From Actinomycetes bacterium (GTDB lineage Bacteria; Actinomycetota; Acidimicrobiia; Acidimicrobiales; RAAP-2): a stretch of 63,284 bases of DNA. The stretch covers positions 1 to 63,284 of the forward strand of contig JAJYGN010000095.1 in assembly GCA_021790675.1 (NCBI GenBank). Direction: 5' to 3'. This document shows positions 1 to 8,332 of the stretch, one piece after another; position 1 is the stretch's first letter; every line of letters begins with the position of its first letter. The position numbers were made by a program, and so were the translations under genes. The notes under the pieces were generated by a model that made no database searches, was not told where the DNA came from, and saw nothing but the letters and a program-made list of their open reading frames with translations.

Positions 1-579
1 GGTCTGACCTGGAGTACCCCGAGCGTCGTCAGCGCGGCTCAGATCCCCCTATCCACGTGGTGGGTCGACGGGTCGATCGGCATCGACGCGGGCGGCACCC
101 TCTACGCCGCCTGGGACGCGCAGGGCGAAGGCGGCGACACCCCCTACCTCGCCTACTCGTCAAACGACGGCCAGTCTTGGTCGGCGCCGATCGCCGTGGC
201 GCCCGGGTCCAACGCCTGCCACCTCGTGGCGATCGTGGGCGGCGCGCCGGGTACCGCGTACGTGGCTATGCAGACGGGCGACGCGGTGGGCTATCGCACG
301 AAGGTGACGGGATTCTCCGTCTCCACGCTTCGCCTCTCGCCGTGGAAGACGGTGTCGCCGACTCTCTACGACCCTTCCGTGTGGCCCGGCGACACGCTCG
401 GTCTCTCGTATCGTGGCGCGACGGGCACGTCAGCCCACCTCTTCGTCTACTGGGGTGGCGCGCTGATGGGTTCGGGCTCGAGCGAGATCTGGGGTTCGTC
501 GGTCAACGTGGTCCTTCGGAAGTCGCGTTTGCCCCGGGAACTTAACCAGTATGTGTGTCACATTCATATCCCACGTTGA
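1..579 (+). CDS. Secreted BNR/sialidase-like repeat protein, C-terminal part (5' end outside window)
   Basis: Frame 1 is open from the first base to a TAA-free run ending at the stop at 579, giving about 192 residues with no start inside the window. The piece contains an Asp-box-like turn, SNDGQSWSAP, which is typical of BNR/sialidase beta-propeller blades, and alternating beta-rich segments such as GGTLYAAWDAQG. No catalytic residues of a sialidase can be identified, so this may simply be a propeller-fold surface protein. The ORF listed at 196 is only an internal Met of this frame; the ORF at 57 is a shadow. It converges on the SGNH hydrolase gene 12 nt downstream. Function is unknown. Confidence 0.6.
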   Translation, partial: GLTWSTPSVVSAAQIPLSTWWVDGSIGIDAGGTLYAAWDAQGEGGDTPYLAYSSNDGQSWSAPIAVAPGSNACHLVAIVGGAPGTAYVAMQTGDAVGYRTKVTGFSVSTLRLSPWKTVSPTLYDPSVWPGDTLGLSYRGATGTSAHLFVYWGGALMGSGSSEIWGSSVNVVLRKSRLPRELNQYVCHIHIPR

Positions 580-590
580 GCGTGTGAGGT

Positions 591-1835
591 CTAGCGGGCC
601 AACGCCCGTTCGACCGCACTCGCGAGGGCGCGCTGGCCGGCAACATTGGGGTGAAACGAGTAGCGCGGATGTCGCAGGTCGAGCGAGTTGAACCACGGCC
701 TAGGGCTACAGAGCGAATGGCCGCCACCGCTGGCGAAGGACCCGGCACCCGCGTTGGGGTTGGCGAGGGTGAAGCCGCTGGCGCGCGCGGCCGTCGCGAT
801 GACGTTGTTCAGCGCGGTTTCGGCGCGCGAGAGATAGAGCAGGGCCCCGCCGCGCAGACCGGCGCAACCACGCGCGAGGATCGCGCGCGTGAGAGCTTGC
901 GGCACCGGCACGAGGCGCGGGTAGGTGACGACGACGATGCGCGCGAGGGGCGCGAGAGTGCGTATCTGGCGATAGGTCGCCGAGAGCGCGCTGGCGAGGT
1001 GGGTGATGTTGGCGCGCAGGTCGCGCACCGCAGGCACCGGCGAGTCGGCCGAGCACCAGTCGGGGATCGTGACGCAGGTGAACAGGACGGGCACGAAGTG
1101 CAGGTCGTCGCCGCCGACCGTCACGGTGACCAACTGGGCCGAGGCGAGTTCGCCCGAATCGTCGAGCTGGGGGCCCTCGTCGTGGTTGCCGCCGGCGCCC
1201 GCGAGCCCCTCACTCGCCGCCGGCGAGGCGGGGTAGAGGTCGCTCGTCGTCGCCCCCGAGCACGCGAGGAACGACAGCGGGGCGCCGGTGCCGCGCGCGG
1301 CGAGCCACCGCGCGACCAGCACGGGGTAGGCGATCGCCGACCGGTCGCAGCCGTCGGTGGCGTTCACGTTGTCGACCGCGGCGCCGGTGCGGTCCACCCA
1401 GCCGCTACCTGGATTGCCCTCGCCCGACGCGTAGGAGTCGCCCAGAGCCACGTAGGCACCGGCCCGCACACCGGCAAGGGAGACGGTGGCGCTGACGTGC
1501 GTCACCGACGTGCCGTCGGTGACCGTCACGTCCAGGGGCGCCGACGTGGGGTTCGCGCCCGGGTTGGGCGCGACGCGCATCACCGGCTGGGCCGAGCAGG
1601 GCCAGACCCTCGTCGACCCACGTACGCGCAACGTGCACGCGGCGCTCGGAGCAGTGACGAAGTGGGCGGTGATCGCCACCAACCCTCCCGAGGCCGTCAG
1701 CGACGTGGGCACCAGGGAAAGTGTCACTGGCTCGCTCGCGCGCGCCGCGACAGGTGCGGCGAGGGCCACGAACAGGACGATCAGCGAGAGCAGCGATGAT
1801 CGGCGTCGCCGGCGGAACCGCGCAGGGGGTTCCAT
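591..1835 (-). CDS. Secreted SGNH/GDSL-family hydrolase
   Basis: A 414-residue protein with an Arg-rich N-terminus followed by a hydrophobic stretch (residues 13-32) ending in AxA, a probable Sec signal or anchor. A beta-rich N-terminal segment of about 100 residues precedes the hydrolase. Block I of the SGNH family is GDSYASGEG with the nucleophile Ser near residue 134. A GGDD sequence occupies the GGND position of block III, and the C-terminal SFHPN supplies the catalytic His of block V. The family comprises esterases, lipases and acyl hydrolases. The substrate cannot be read from the sequence. The long antisense ORF at 651-1799 is an Arg-rich shadow. Confidence 0.85.
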   Translation of the reverse strand: MEPPARFRRRRRSSLLSLIVLFVALAAPVAARASEPVTLSLVPTSLTASGGLVAITAHFVTAPSAACTLRVRGSTRVWPCSAQPVMRVAPNPGANPTSAPLDVTVTDGTSVTHVSATVSLAGVRAGAYVALGDSYASGEGNPGSGWVDRTGAAVDNVNATDGCDRSAIAYPVLVARWLAARGTGAPLSFLACSGATTSDLYPASPAASEGLAGAGGNHDEGPQLDDSGELASAQLVTVTVGGDDLHFVPVLFTCVTIPDWCSADSPVPAVRDLRANITHLASALSATYRQIRTLAPLARIVVVTYPRLVPVPQALTRAILARGCAGLRGGALLYLSRAETALNNVIATAARASGFTLANPNAGAGSFASGGGHSLCSPRPWFNSLDLRHPRYSFHPNVAGQRALASAVERALAR

Positions 1836-1854
1836 GAATCCGAACGTATCAGCC

Positions 1855-2586
1855 TCAGTCGAAGCGGAACGTGCGGGCCGCGAGAACCGGCGCGGCCAGG
1901 GCCCACAGGGCGAGACTCAGCCAGTCCACGAGGCGTGGCGTGGTGCCCGAGCCGAGCACGCGGTGCAGCCCGTCGGCGAGCGCCCCCGAGGGGATCCACG
2001 TCATGACGGAACGGATCACGTTGGGCAGCGAGGTGGACGGCACGACGATGCCCGAGAGCAACAAGAGCACGAGGTAGAGGCCGTTGCTCGCGGCGAGGTT
2101 CACCTCCGCGCGCAGTCGCCCCGCGAACGCGAGGCCGATGCCGGCGAGTCCCGCCGTGGCGAGGAGGATGAGACCGATGATCGCGAGTGCGCCGCCGAGT
2201 CCGCCGCGCGGGTGCCAACCGAGGGCGAGCGCGACCACCGTCAAGATGACGATCTGGATCGCCTCGGTCACGAGGACACCGGCGACCTTCGCCCCGATGA
2301 GACGCCGACGGCCGAGCGGCGTGACGTGGAGGCGCCGCAGAACCCCGAAGGACCGCTCGAAGCCCGTCGCGATGGAGAGGGCCACCAGCGAGGTGGACAG
2401 CACGCTCAGGGCGAGCACGCCCGGGGCGATGAAGTCGACCCGGTGGGGGGTCGGCGACGACGTGACGTGGGTCGTAGAGAAGAAGACGAGGATGAGGACC
2501 GGGATGCCGACCGTGAGCAGCAGGGTCTCGCCGCGTCGCACGGTCATGCGCACTTCGGCGAGCGTCTGGGCGAGCAGCGCTCTCAT
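1855..2586 (-). CDS. ABC-2 type transporter permease
   Basis: A 243-residue membrane protein with about six hydrophobic segments, in the layout of ABC-2 (drug/polysaccharide exporter) permeases. An N-terminal amphipathic start, MRALLAQTLAEVRMTVRRGE, is followed by the first helix LLLTVGIPVLILVFF and a C-terminal cluster of helices. The ATG was chosen because it overlaps the stop of the upstream ATPase gene in an ATGA. The ORF track's 418-residue version extends into an out-of-frame Arg-rich shadow of the ATPase gene. It forms a two-gene exporter operon with the ATPase. Substrate unknown. Confidence 0.85.
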   Translation of the reverse strand: MRALLAQTLAEVRMTVRRGETLLLTVGIPVLILVFFSTTHVTSSPTPHRVDFIAPGVLALSVLSTSLVALSIATGFERSFGVLRRLHVTPLGRRRLIGAKVAGVLVTEAIQIVILTVVALALGWHPRGGLGGALAIIGLILLATAGLAGIGLAFAGRLRAEVNLAASNGLYLVLLLLSGIVVPSTSLPNVIRSVMTWIPSGALADGLHRVLGSGTTPRLVDWLSLALWALAAPVLAARTFRFD

Positions 2587-3491
2587 GACTGGGCCGCCCG
2601 CTCGGCGGCGATCAGCTCGAGATAGCGCTCCTCGAGCGAGGCGCGCGTGCGCAGTGAGACGACGGCGGCGCCGTGCGCGGTGAGAAACGAGGTCAGCGCT
2701 CCCATCGACTCGGGCGTCGAGGGCGTCGCGCAGCGGTAGGTGCGGGCACCGCTCTCCTCGACCGCGCAACCCAGAGCGTCGGCGAGCTCGGCTGGCGCGA
2801 TGGCGGCGCTCGTCTCGACGATCATCTCGGGGGCGCCGGCGAGCTCGTCGAGGGTGCCCTCGGCGACCACGGCACCGCGGTTCATGATCATCAGCCGGTC
2901 GCTCACGCGCTCGGCCTCGTCGAGCTCGTGGGTCGTCAGCAGCAGCGCGCAGCCGCGCTCGGCCTCGGCGCGAATCAGCTGGCGGATGACCTGGCGCCCC
3001 TCGGGGTCCACCGCGGTGGTGGGCTCGTCGAGGACCAGGACGCGGGGCCGGCCGACCAGGGCGAGGGCGAGGAGCGTGCGCTGCTGCTCTCCCCCCGAGA
3101 GGCGCCGCCACGGTGTCGCCCGACAGCGCTCGAGGTCGAGCAGTTCGAGCAGTTCACCCGGCTCGCGCGGCGCGTCGTAGTAGGTGGCGGTGAGTGCGAG
3201 CACCTGGGCGGGCGTCATCGGGAACCACACGCCTCCGCGCTGTAGGAGAGCTCCCGTGCGCGCGACCACGTCGCGGTGGTCTCGCACGGGGTCGAGCCCG
3301 TGCAGTCGCACCGTGCCCGAGGTCGGCGCACGAAAGCCCAGCAGAGTCTCGACCGCGGTCGTCTTGCCCGCGCCGTTGGGCCCGAGCAGGGTGACCACCT
3401 CGCCGTAGGCCACCTGAAGGCTCACGTCGGCTACGGCCACCAGCGAGCCGAAGGTGACGCGCAGGTTGCTCATCTCGATCGCGTAACTCAC
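2583..3491 (-). CDS. ABC transporter ATP-binding protein (ABC-2 exporter partner)
   Basis: About 302 residues from a GTG at 3491 (MSYAIEMSNLRVTFG); an alternative ATG lies six codons downstream at 3473. Walker A is LLGPNGAGKTTAVE, the signature LSGGEQQRTLLALAL, and Walker B VLVLDEPTTAVDPEG, followed by an H-loop, LLTTHELDEAE. The C-terminal extension of about 80 residues is typical of DrrA/CcmA-type exporter ATPases. The ORF track start at 3956 lies inside serS on the other strand and is not credible. It precedes the permease gene with a 4-nt overlap. A 67-nt gap to the divergent serS must hold both promoters. Confidence 0.9.
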   Translation of the reverse strand: MSYAIEMSNLRVTFGSLVAVADVSLQVAYGEVVTLLGPNGAGKTTAVETLLGFRAPTSGTVRLHGLDPVRDHRDVVARTGALLQRGGVWFPMTPAQVLALTATYYDAPREPGELLELLDLERCRATPWRRLSGGEQQRTLLALALVGRPRVLVLDEPTTAVDPEGRQVIRQLIRAEAERGCALLLTTHELDEAERVSDRLMIMNRGAVVAEGTLDELAGAPEMIVETSAAIAPAELADALGCAVEESGARTYRCATPSTPESMGALTSFLTAHGAAVVSLRTRASLEERYLELIAAERAAQS

Positions 3492-3558
3492 GACTAGCGA
3501 ACTTACCCGGTCGTCACTCGTCTCGAGCCCGGGTGCGGGGTCTTTGTAGGCTTGCTTC

Positions 3559-4863
3559 ATGATCGATCTCGCCCAACTGCGCCGTGAGCCGACCGTCGTC
3601 AAGGCCGCCCTGTTGCGCCGGGGCGTGCCCGCAGAGACGCTGGACGAGATCGTGGCCCTCGACGTCGAGCACCGCCAACTTCTCCAGGAGGCCGAGTCTC
3701 TGCGCGCCGAGGTGAAGACCCTCTCACGCGCGGTCGGCGAGGCGAAGCGCGCCGGCGACGCTGCGCGCGCCGACGAAGCCGCCGCGCGCAGCCGCGCGAT
3801 CGGCGACGCCGAGCGCGACGCGACCGCGCGCACCGAGACGGTCGCGGCCCGCTTGCGCGAGCTGCTGTTGTCCCTGCCCAACCTGCCCGCTCCGGAGGCG
3901 CCCGACGGCCTCGACGAGACGGGCAACGTCGAGCTGCGCCAGTGGTGGGTCGGCATGGACGAGGGGGCGCCCTTCCCCGACTACGCCGACTACCAGCGCG
4001 TGCCCCACTGGGAGGTGGGCGCTGCGCTCGGCATCCTCGACCTCGAGGCCGGCGCCAAGCTCGCCGGTTCGATGTTCCCGCTCTTTCGCGGCGACGGATC
4101 GCGCTTGATCCGCGCGCTGAGTGCCTTCGCGTTGGATCGCCACCGCGACGCCTACGAGGAGATCCGCCCGCCGACCTTCGCCCTGACCGAGACGATGATG
4201 TCGACCGGGCACCTGCCCAAGTCGATGGACGACATGTACGCGATCGAGCGCGACGGCCTCTGGGCGATCCCCACCGCCGAGGTGCCCCTCACGTCGATGC
4301 GTCGCGGTGAAATCCTCGACGCCTCCGAGCTGCCGATTCGCATGACTGCGCTGACCGCGTGCTTTCGCCGCGAGGCCGGTGCCGCGGGACGCGATACGCG
4401 CGGAGTGTTGCGAGTGCACGAGTTCGACAAGGTCGAGTTGTTCAACTACCTGCTGCCCGAGCAGGCTGACGAGGCCTTCGCCGACGTGCTCGCGCGCGCC
4501 GAGGGGCTGCTGCGAGCGCTCGGCCTGACCTATCGCGTGCTCGACCTGTGCGCGGGCGACCTGGGCACCTCCTCGGCGCGCACGTTCGACCTCGAGGTCT
4601 ACGCCCCGGGCGTCGAGCGCTGGCTCGAGGTCTCCTCGGTGAGCTGGTTCCGCGACTTCCAGGCGCGACGCGCCAACGTGCGCTATCGCACCGAGAGCGG
4701 CGAGACCGCCTTCGTGCACACGGTGAACGGCTCAGCTCTGGCCTGGCCGCGCATTTGGGCGGCCCTGATCGAGACCGGACGGCGCGCCGATGGCTCGGTC
4801 GAACTCCCCGAGGTCTTGGCGCCCTATCTCGGCGGCCAGCGCGTGATCACGGCGCGCGCGTAG
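3559..4863 (+). CDS. serS: Serine--tRNA ligase
   Basis: A 434-residue class II aminoacyl-tRNA synthetase that charges tRNA-Ser. An N-terminal two-helix coiled coil (about residues 28-110, HRQLLQEAESLRAEVKTLSR) is the tRNA-binding arm. Motif 2 is FRREAGAAGRDTRGVLR followed by VHEFDKVELF near residue 270, and motif 3 is NGSALAWPRIWAALIE near residue 390. Length and motif order are normal for the family. Two tRNA-Ser genes (CGA and GGA) lie elsewhere in this window. The last 17 nt overlap the end of the convergent regX3 gene. Confidence 0.97.
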   Translation: MIDLAQLRREPTVVKAALLRRGVPAETLDEIVALDVEHRQLLQEAESLRAEVKTLSRAVGEAKRAGDAARADEAAARSRAIGDAERDATARTETVAARLRELLLSLPNLPAPEAPDGLDETGNVELRQWWVGMDEGAPFPDYADYQRVPHWEVGAALGILDLEAGAKLAGSMFPLFRGDGSRLIRALSAFALDRHRDAYEEIRPPTFALTETMMSTGHLPKSMDDMYAIERDGLWAIPTAEVPLTSMRRGEILDASELPIRMTALTACFRREAGAAGRDTRGVLRVHEFDKVELFNYLLPEQADEAFADVLARAEGLLRALGLTYRVLDLCAGDLGTSSARTFDLEVYAPGVERWLEVSSVSWFRDFQARRANVRYRTESGETAFVHTVNGSALAWPRIWAALIETGRRADGSVELPEVLAPYLGGQRVITARA

Positions 4864-5578
4864 CGGACTCGAAGCGATACCCCACGCCGCGCACCGTGGT
4901 GATGTGTTCCGGATTCTTGGGGTCGTCCTCGACGAGGCTGCGCAGTCGCTTGATGTGCACGTCCAGGGTCTTGGTGTCGCCGACGTAGTCGTTGCCCCAG
5001 ACCCGGTCGATCAGGATCTCGCGCGTGAGGACCCGCCCGGGGTTCTCCAGAAGCAGGCGCAGCAGCGCGAACTCCTTCTTGCGCAGCTTTATCTCCTCGC
5101 CGCTGACGAAGCAGCGCCGCGCCTCGACGTCCATACGAATCGGCCCCTGCTCGATCAGCTCGTCGTCGGCGTCGGCGACGTCGTCATCGTGCGCTTCGCG
5201 GCGACGCACCACTGCACGGATGCGTGCGACGAGCTCGCGCAACCGGTAGGGCTTGGTCACGTAGTCGTCGGCGCCGAGCTCGAGCATCAGGACCATGTCG
5301 ACCTCCTCGCCCTTGGCCGAGACGATGATGATCGGCACGTCGCTCAGCGTCCGGATCGCGCGGCACACGTCCAGACCCGAGACCTTGGGCAGCATCAGGT
5401 CGAGCAGCACGATGTCGAAGCGCTTGGGCGCGAACTCGGCCAGCGCCTCGGCGCCGTCACGCGCGATCGTCACGTCGAAGCCCTCGCGGGCGAGGCCCAC
5501 CGTCAGGGCGTCGACGAAGGACTCCTCGTCCTCGACGACGAGGACTCGCGTGCGCGCCTCGTCGGACTTCTTGCTCAT
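4847..5578 (-). CDS. regX3: RegX3-type response regulator (OmpR/PhoB family)
   Basis: A 243-residue winged-helix response regulator. The receiver domain (residues 10-125) has an acidic cluster, VVEDEES, the phospho-acceptor Asp60 in DIVLLDLMLPKVSGLD, and the conserved Lys in DDYVTKPY. The C-terminal DNA-binding domain ends with DTKTLDVHIKRLRSLVEDD and TVRGVGYRFE. Its start ATG overlaps the stop of the histidine kinase gene (ATGA), so the pair is translationally coupled. The kinase resembles SenX3 of mycobacteria, where the pair governs phosphate starvation responses. That specific role is inferred; phoU and pst genes are not in view. Confidence 0.85.
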   Translation of the reverse strand: MSKKSDEARTRVLVVEDEESFVDALTVGLAREGFDVTIARDGAEALAEFAPKRFDIVLLDLMLPKVSGLDVCRAIRTLSDVPIIIVSAKGEEVDMVLMLELGADDYVTKPYRLRELVARIRAVVRRREAHDDDVADADDELIEQGPIRMDVEARRCFVSGEEIKLRKKEFALLRLLLENPGRVLTREILIDRVWGNDYVGDTKTLDVHIKRLRSLVEDDPKNPEHITTVRGVGYRFESATRAP

Positions 5579-6870
5579 TGCGGGTTCATCGGCAGCTCGA
5601 GCGCGAAGGTCGAGCCCTCACCCTCGCGTGACTCGACGACGACATTGCCGCCGTGGTTGTGGGCGACATGGCGCACGATGGACAGTCCCAGTCCCGTGCC
5701 GCCGGTTTCGCGGGCGCGGCCCGGATCGACGCGATAGAAGCGCTCAAAGATCCGCTCCAGGTCCTTCGCCGGAATGCCCACTCCCTGGTCGGAGATGGCC
5801 ACGCGCGCTAGCGGACCGGGCGTGTCCACGTCGAGCGCGTCGGGGTCGACACGTTCGATCGACACTGTGACAGTTCCGCCGGGGGGCGAGTAGACAACAG
5901 CGTTCTCGAGCAGTGCGTGCACCGCCGAGACCAGCTGGCGACGGTCGCCGACGACGACCAGATTGCTTTCGGGCTCCTTGAACAGGATGGTCACCTGGTG
6001 CTGCTCGGCTGACATCTTGATCCGCTCGAGCGCCTCGGCCACGAAGAGCGCGACGGGCACCAGCTCGCGCGCCGGCGAGCCCTCGCTCTCGATGCGCGAG
6101 AGGTCGAGGAGGTCCTCGATGATGCGATTCACGCGAAAGGCCTCAGTGTTGATCCGCTCGGCGAGCCGGTTGGCGACCGCCGAGTCGCGCTCGTACTGCA
6201 GCGTCTCGGCCAGCAGGCCCAGGGCGCCCATGGGGGTCTTGAGCTCGTGCGAGACGTTGGCGATGAAGTCGCGGCGAATCTCCTCGAGGCGGCGGCGCTC
6301 GGACACGTCCTCGATAACGGCGAGCACGCCGAGGGGCCGGCGCCCGTCGTCGATGACGTTCGCGCGGATGGTGAGCGTGCGCCGCGGCGGCCCGTAGATA
6401 TCGATCGTGCGCTCGGCGGTTCCCTGGTTCCAGCCCTCGGCGAGGATGTCGGTCACCGCCTGGGCGGCGATGGCGTCGCCGTAGCGGCTCGCCATCAGCG
6501 CTTCAGCCTGGGAGTTGCGAAACAGGACCTCGCCGGACTCGTCGACCAGGACGAGTCCCAGGGGCAGCGCGTCCAGCGAGCGGCGAAGGCGCACCGATTC
6601 GGCGCTCGACTCGCCCACCGCGCTGGTCGCCGCGCTGGTGACCTCTTCGAGGTAGGCCAGCGCCGACTCGACCCGGCCGTCGTCGCGGCTGGGCTCCACG
6701 CCGAGGCGGGTGCCGAGCGCGGTGAGGCGCTGGGCGATGGCGCGGTGGTCGCGTCGTCGGATGTAGAGGAAGCCGATCAGGGCGCCCAGGATGGCCACAC
6801 CCGCGGTGGCGAGGTAGAGCGCGAGGGGGGACCACTGGGAGACCACGTTGTGGACGGCGTCGAGGAGCAC
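5575..6870 (-). CDS. senX3: SenX3-type sensor histidine kinase
   Basis: A 431-residue kinase with one clear N-terminal membrane helix (about residues 17-38), then a cytoplasmic PAS-like domain (LDALPLGLVLVDESGEVLF). The HisKA box is FIANVSHELKTPMGALGLLA with His208 as the phospho-acceptor. The HATPase_c domain shows an N box (LLENAVVYSPPGG), G1 (ISDQGVGIPAKDLERIFERF) and G2 (GGTGLGLSIVRHV). Short periplasmic content plus PAS and the HELKTPMGALGLLAETL stretch match the SenX3 group. It starts with GTG at 6870 and diverges from the T4SS-like operon across only 74 nt. Confidence 0.87.
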   Translation of the reverse strand: MLLDAVHNVVSQWSPLALYLATAGVAILGALIGFLYIRRRDHRAIAQRLTALGTRLGVEPSRDDGRVESALAYLEEVTSAATSAVGESSAESVRLRRSLDALPLGLVLVDESGEVLFRNSQAEALMASRYGDAIAAQAVTDILAEGWNQGTAERTIDIYGPPRRTLTIRANVIDDGRRPLGVLAVIEDVSERRRLEEIRRDFIANVSHELKTPMGALGLLAETLQYERDSAVANRLAERINTEAFRVNRIIEDLLDLSRIESEGSPARELVPVALFVAEALERIKMSAEQHQVTILFKEPESNLVVVGDRRQLVSAVHALLENAVVYSPPGGTVTVSIERVDPDALDVDTPGPLARVAISDQGVGIPAKDLERIFERFYRVDPGRARETGGTGLGLSIVRHVAHNHGGNVVVESREGEGSTFALELPMNPQ

Positions 6871-6944
6871 GAGAACAGTCTCGCAGACCCGTGCACTTCA
6901 GTGGGGGTAGCGACCGTTGCGAGTCCCCGATTGAAAGGTCGCCC

Positions 6945-7229
6945 ATGCTCCTCGCCTCTGTTAGCCTCAATCCCTCCGTCAACGCCCTGCCAGGCGGAGC
7001 GGCCCTCCAGTCGCTCGCCAACGGCATCGCCGGCTGGGCCCTCGTGGCCAGCCTGGTGGCCCTGGTGCTCGGTGCGGGCCTCTGGGCGCTCGGCAGCCAC
7101 TCGCAGAACTACCACCAGTCCGCGGCGGGCCGGCGCGCGGTGATGACCTCGCTGCTGGCTGCGATCCTGATCGGCGCCGCACCATATCTGATCAACTTCT
7201 TCTTCAAGACCGGCCTCGCGGTGCACTGA
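6945..7229 (+). CDS. Small two-helix membrane protein, first gene of a T4SS-like operon
   Basis: I start this gene at the ATG at 6945, preceded by an AAAGG Shine-Dalgarno, rather than the ORF-track Met at 6891. The 94-residue product has two hydrophobic helices (about residues 26-48 and 66-86) separated by a basic loop, HSQNYHQSAAGRRA. Size, topology and position resemble the small pilin-like (VirB2/DUF6112-type) proteins encoded just upstream of VirB6/TrbL-like genes in actinobacterial conjugation-like loci. That homology is inferred from topology and context, not from a motif. The stop overlaps the next start by one base (TGATG). Confidence 0.7.
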   Translation: MLLASVSLNPSVNALPGGAALQSLANGIAGWALVASLVALVLGAGLWALGSHSQNYHQSAAGRRAVMTSLLAAILIGAAPYLINFFFKTGLAVH

Positions 7230-8332
7230 TGGGACTTGGATGCCTGCTCGAACCGGGGACGTGCGCGGCCGGTCTGCTCACCCACGCCACGCTGGGCGAC
7301 CTGTTCAACGCGTTGACGAACTGGGTGGTGGGGAGCGTGCACTGGATCCTTACCTCCGCCGGCGGGGTGCTCGCGACCACGACCGATCCCGCGACCGTGA
7401 CGACCTCAGTCGCCCCGCTCTATGCGACGCTCACCACGCTGTCGCCGATCCTGATGCTGATGGGACTGATGGTCGCGACGCTCTCGGCGCTGCGCCACGG
7501 TGACGCGGGCTCGCTGTGGCGCGCCTACCTCGGAGTGGCGCCAGCGAGCGTCGCGGCCATCGCGTTGGCCCGCCCCATCGCCGGTGCGATCTTGCGTGGG
7601 GTGAACGACCTCTCGAGCACCGCGTCGGCGACGGTCCTCGTCCACGAAGGGCTCCTCGCAGACGACCTGCGCAACCTGGTGGGCACGATTCCCGGCTTCG
7701 GCCTCTTCCTGCTCGCGATCGCGGTGGTGGTGGGGTCGTGGTTCCTCTGGTGCGAGCTGGTGGTGCGCGTGGTCGTCCTGTCGCTGGTGCTCGTGCTCGT
7801 GCCCGTGGTCGCGGCGCTGGCCACGTTCCCCTCGTTGCGCCGCGCCGCCTGGCGCCTCGCCGAGACCTTCGTCGCAGTGGCGGCCAGCAAGTTCCTCATC
7901 GTCATCGCCCTCGTCCTGGGACTCGACGAGCTCACGGGGACCTCGACGACGCGCGTCGTGGCCGGGGCGGTCACCCTGGCCCTCGCGGCCCTGACTCCGT
8001 TCGCGTTGTTGCGCGTGGTGCCGATCATCGAACAGTCGGCCCTGCACCACCTCGACGGGGTCCGCCAGCGCGCCACGCGCGGCACCCGCCAGGCGGCGCA
8101 GGGTGTCGCGCGAGCGGGAGCGATGGTCGCGCCCGAGGCGGTGCCCACGCCACCCGAGACGCCCGAGGACCTGGGATTTGGCCTGTGGGAAGGCGACGGC
8201 GAGGTCACCCTGGCGCCGCCCTACGAGGGGCCGGTCAAGGCGCCCGTGGGCGAGCCCCAGCGTCGTGGAGGCCACGTCGCCTACACCTCGGATCACATGG
8301 GCCCCGTCGTCACGTGGCACTTCGATGAGTGA
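7229..8332 (+). CDS. VirB6/TrbL-like polytopic membrane protein
   Basis: A 367-residue protein with roughly six to seven hydrophobic helices between residues 30 and 275, followed by a soluble, Pro- and Gly-rich tail of about 90 residues. The pattern of an N-terminal amphipathic region, a central helix pair separated by a loop, and a paired VVGSWFLWCELVVRVVVLSLVLVLVPVV segment is typical of TrbL/VirB6-type inner-membrane channel proteins. Assignment rests on topology and on neighbouring VirB4- and VirD4-like ATPases. The gene shares one base with the upstream gene and overlaps the next by 8 nt, so all belong to one transcript. Confidence 0.65.
   Translation: MGLGCLLEPGTCAAGLLTHATLGDLFNALTNWVVGSVHWILTSAGGVLATTTDPATVTTSVAPLYATLTTLSPILMLMGLMVATLSALRHGDAGSLWRAYLGVAPASVAAIALARPIAGAILRGVNDLSSTASATVLVHEGLLADDLRNLVGTIPGFGLFLLAIAVVVGSWFLWCELVVRVVVLSLVLVLVPVVAALATFPSLRRAAWRLAETFVAVAASKFLIVIALVLGLDELTGTSTTRVVAGAVTLALAALTPFALLRVVPIIEQSALHHLDGVRQRATRGTRQAAQGVARAGAMVAPEAVPTPPETPEDLGFGLWEGDGEVTLAPPYEGPVKAPVGEPQRRGGHVAYTSDHMGPVVTWHFDE

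Noticed and set aside
651-1799. 382-residue ORF antisense to the SGNH hydrolase gene
   Set aside because: Extremely Arg-rich composition typical of shadow frames in GC-rich DNA, no domain, and a clear real gene opposite.
3492-3558. T-box or other riboswitch ahead of serS
   Set aside because: Only 67 nt separate the divergent genes; no T-box sequence or specifier structure is seen.
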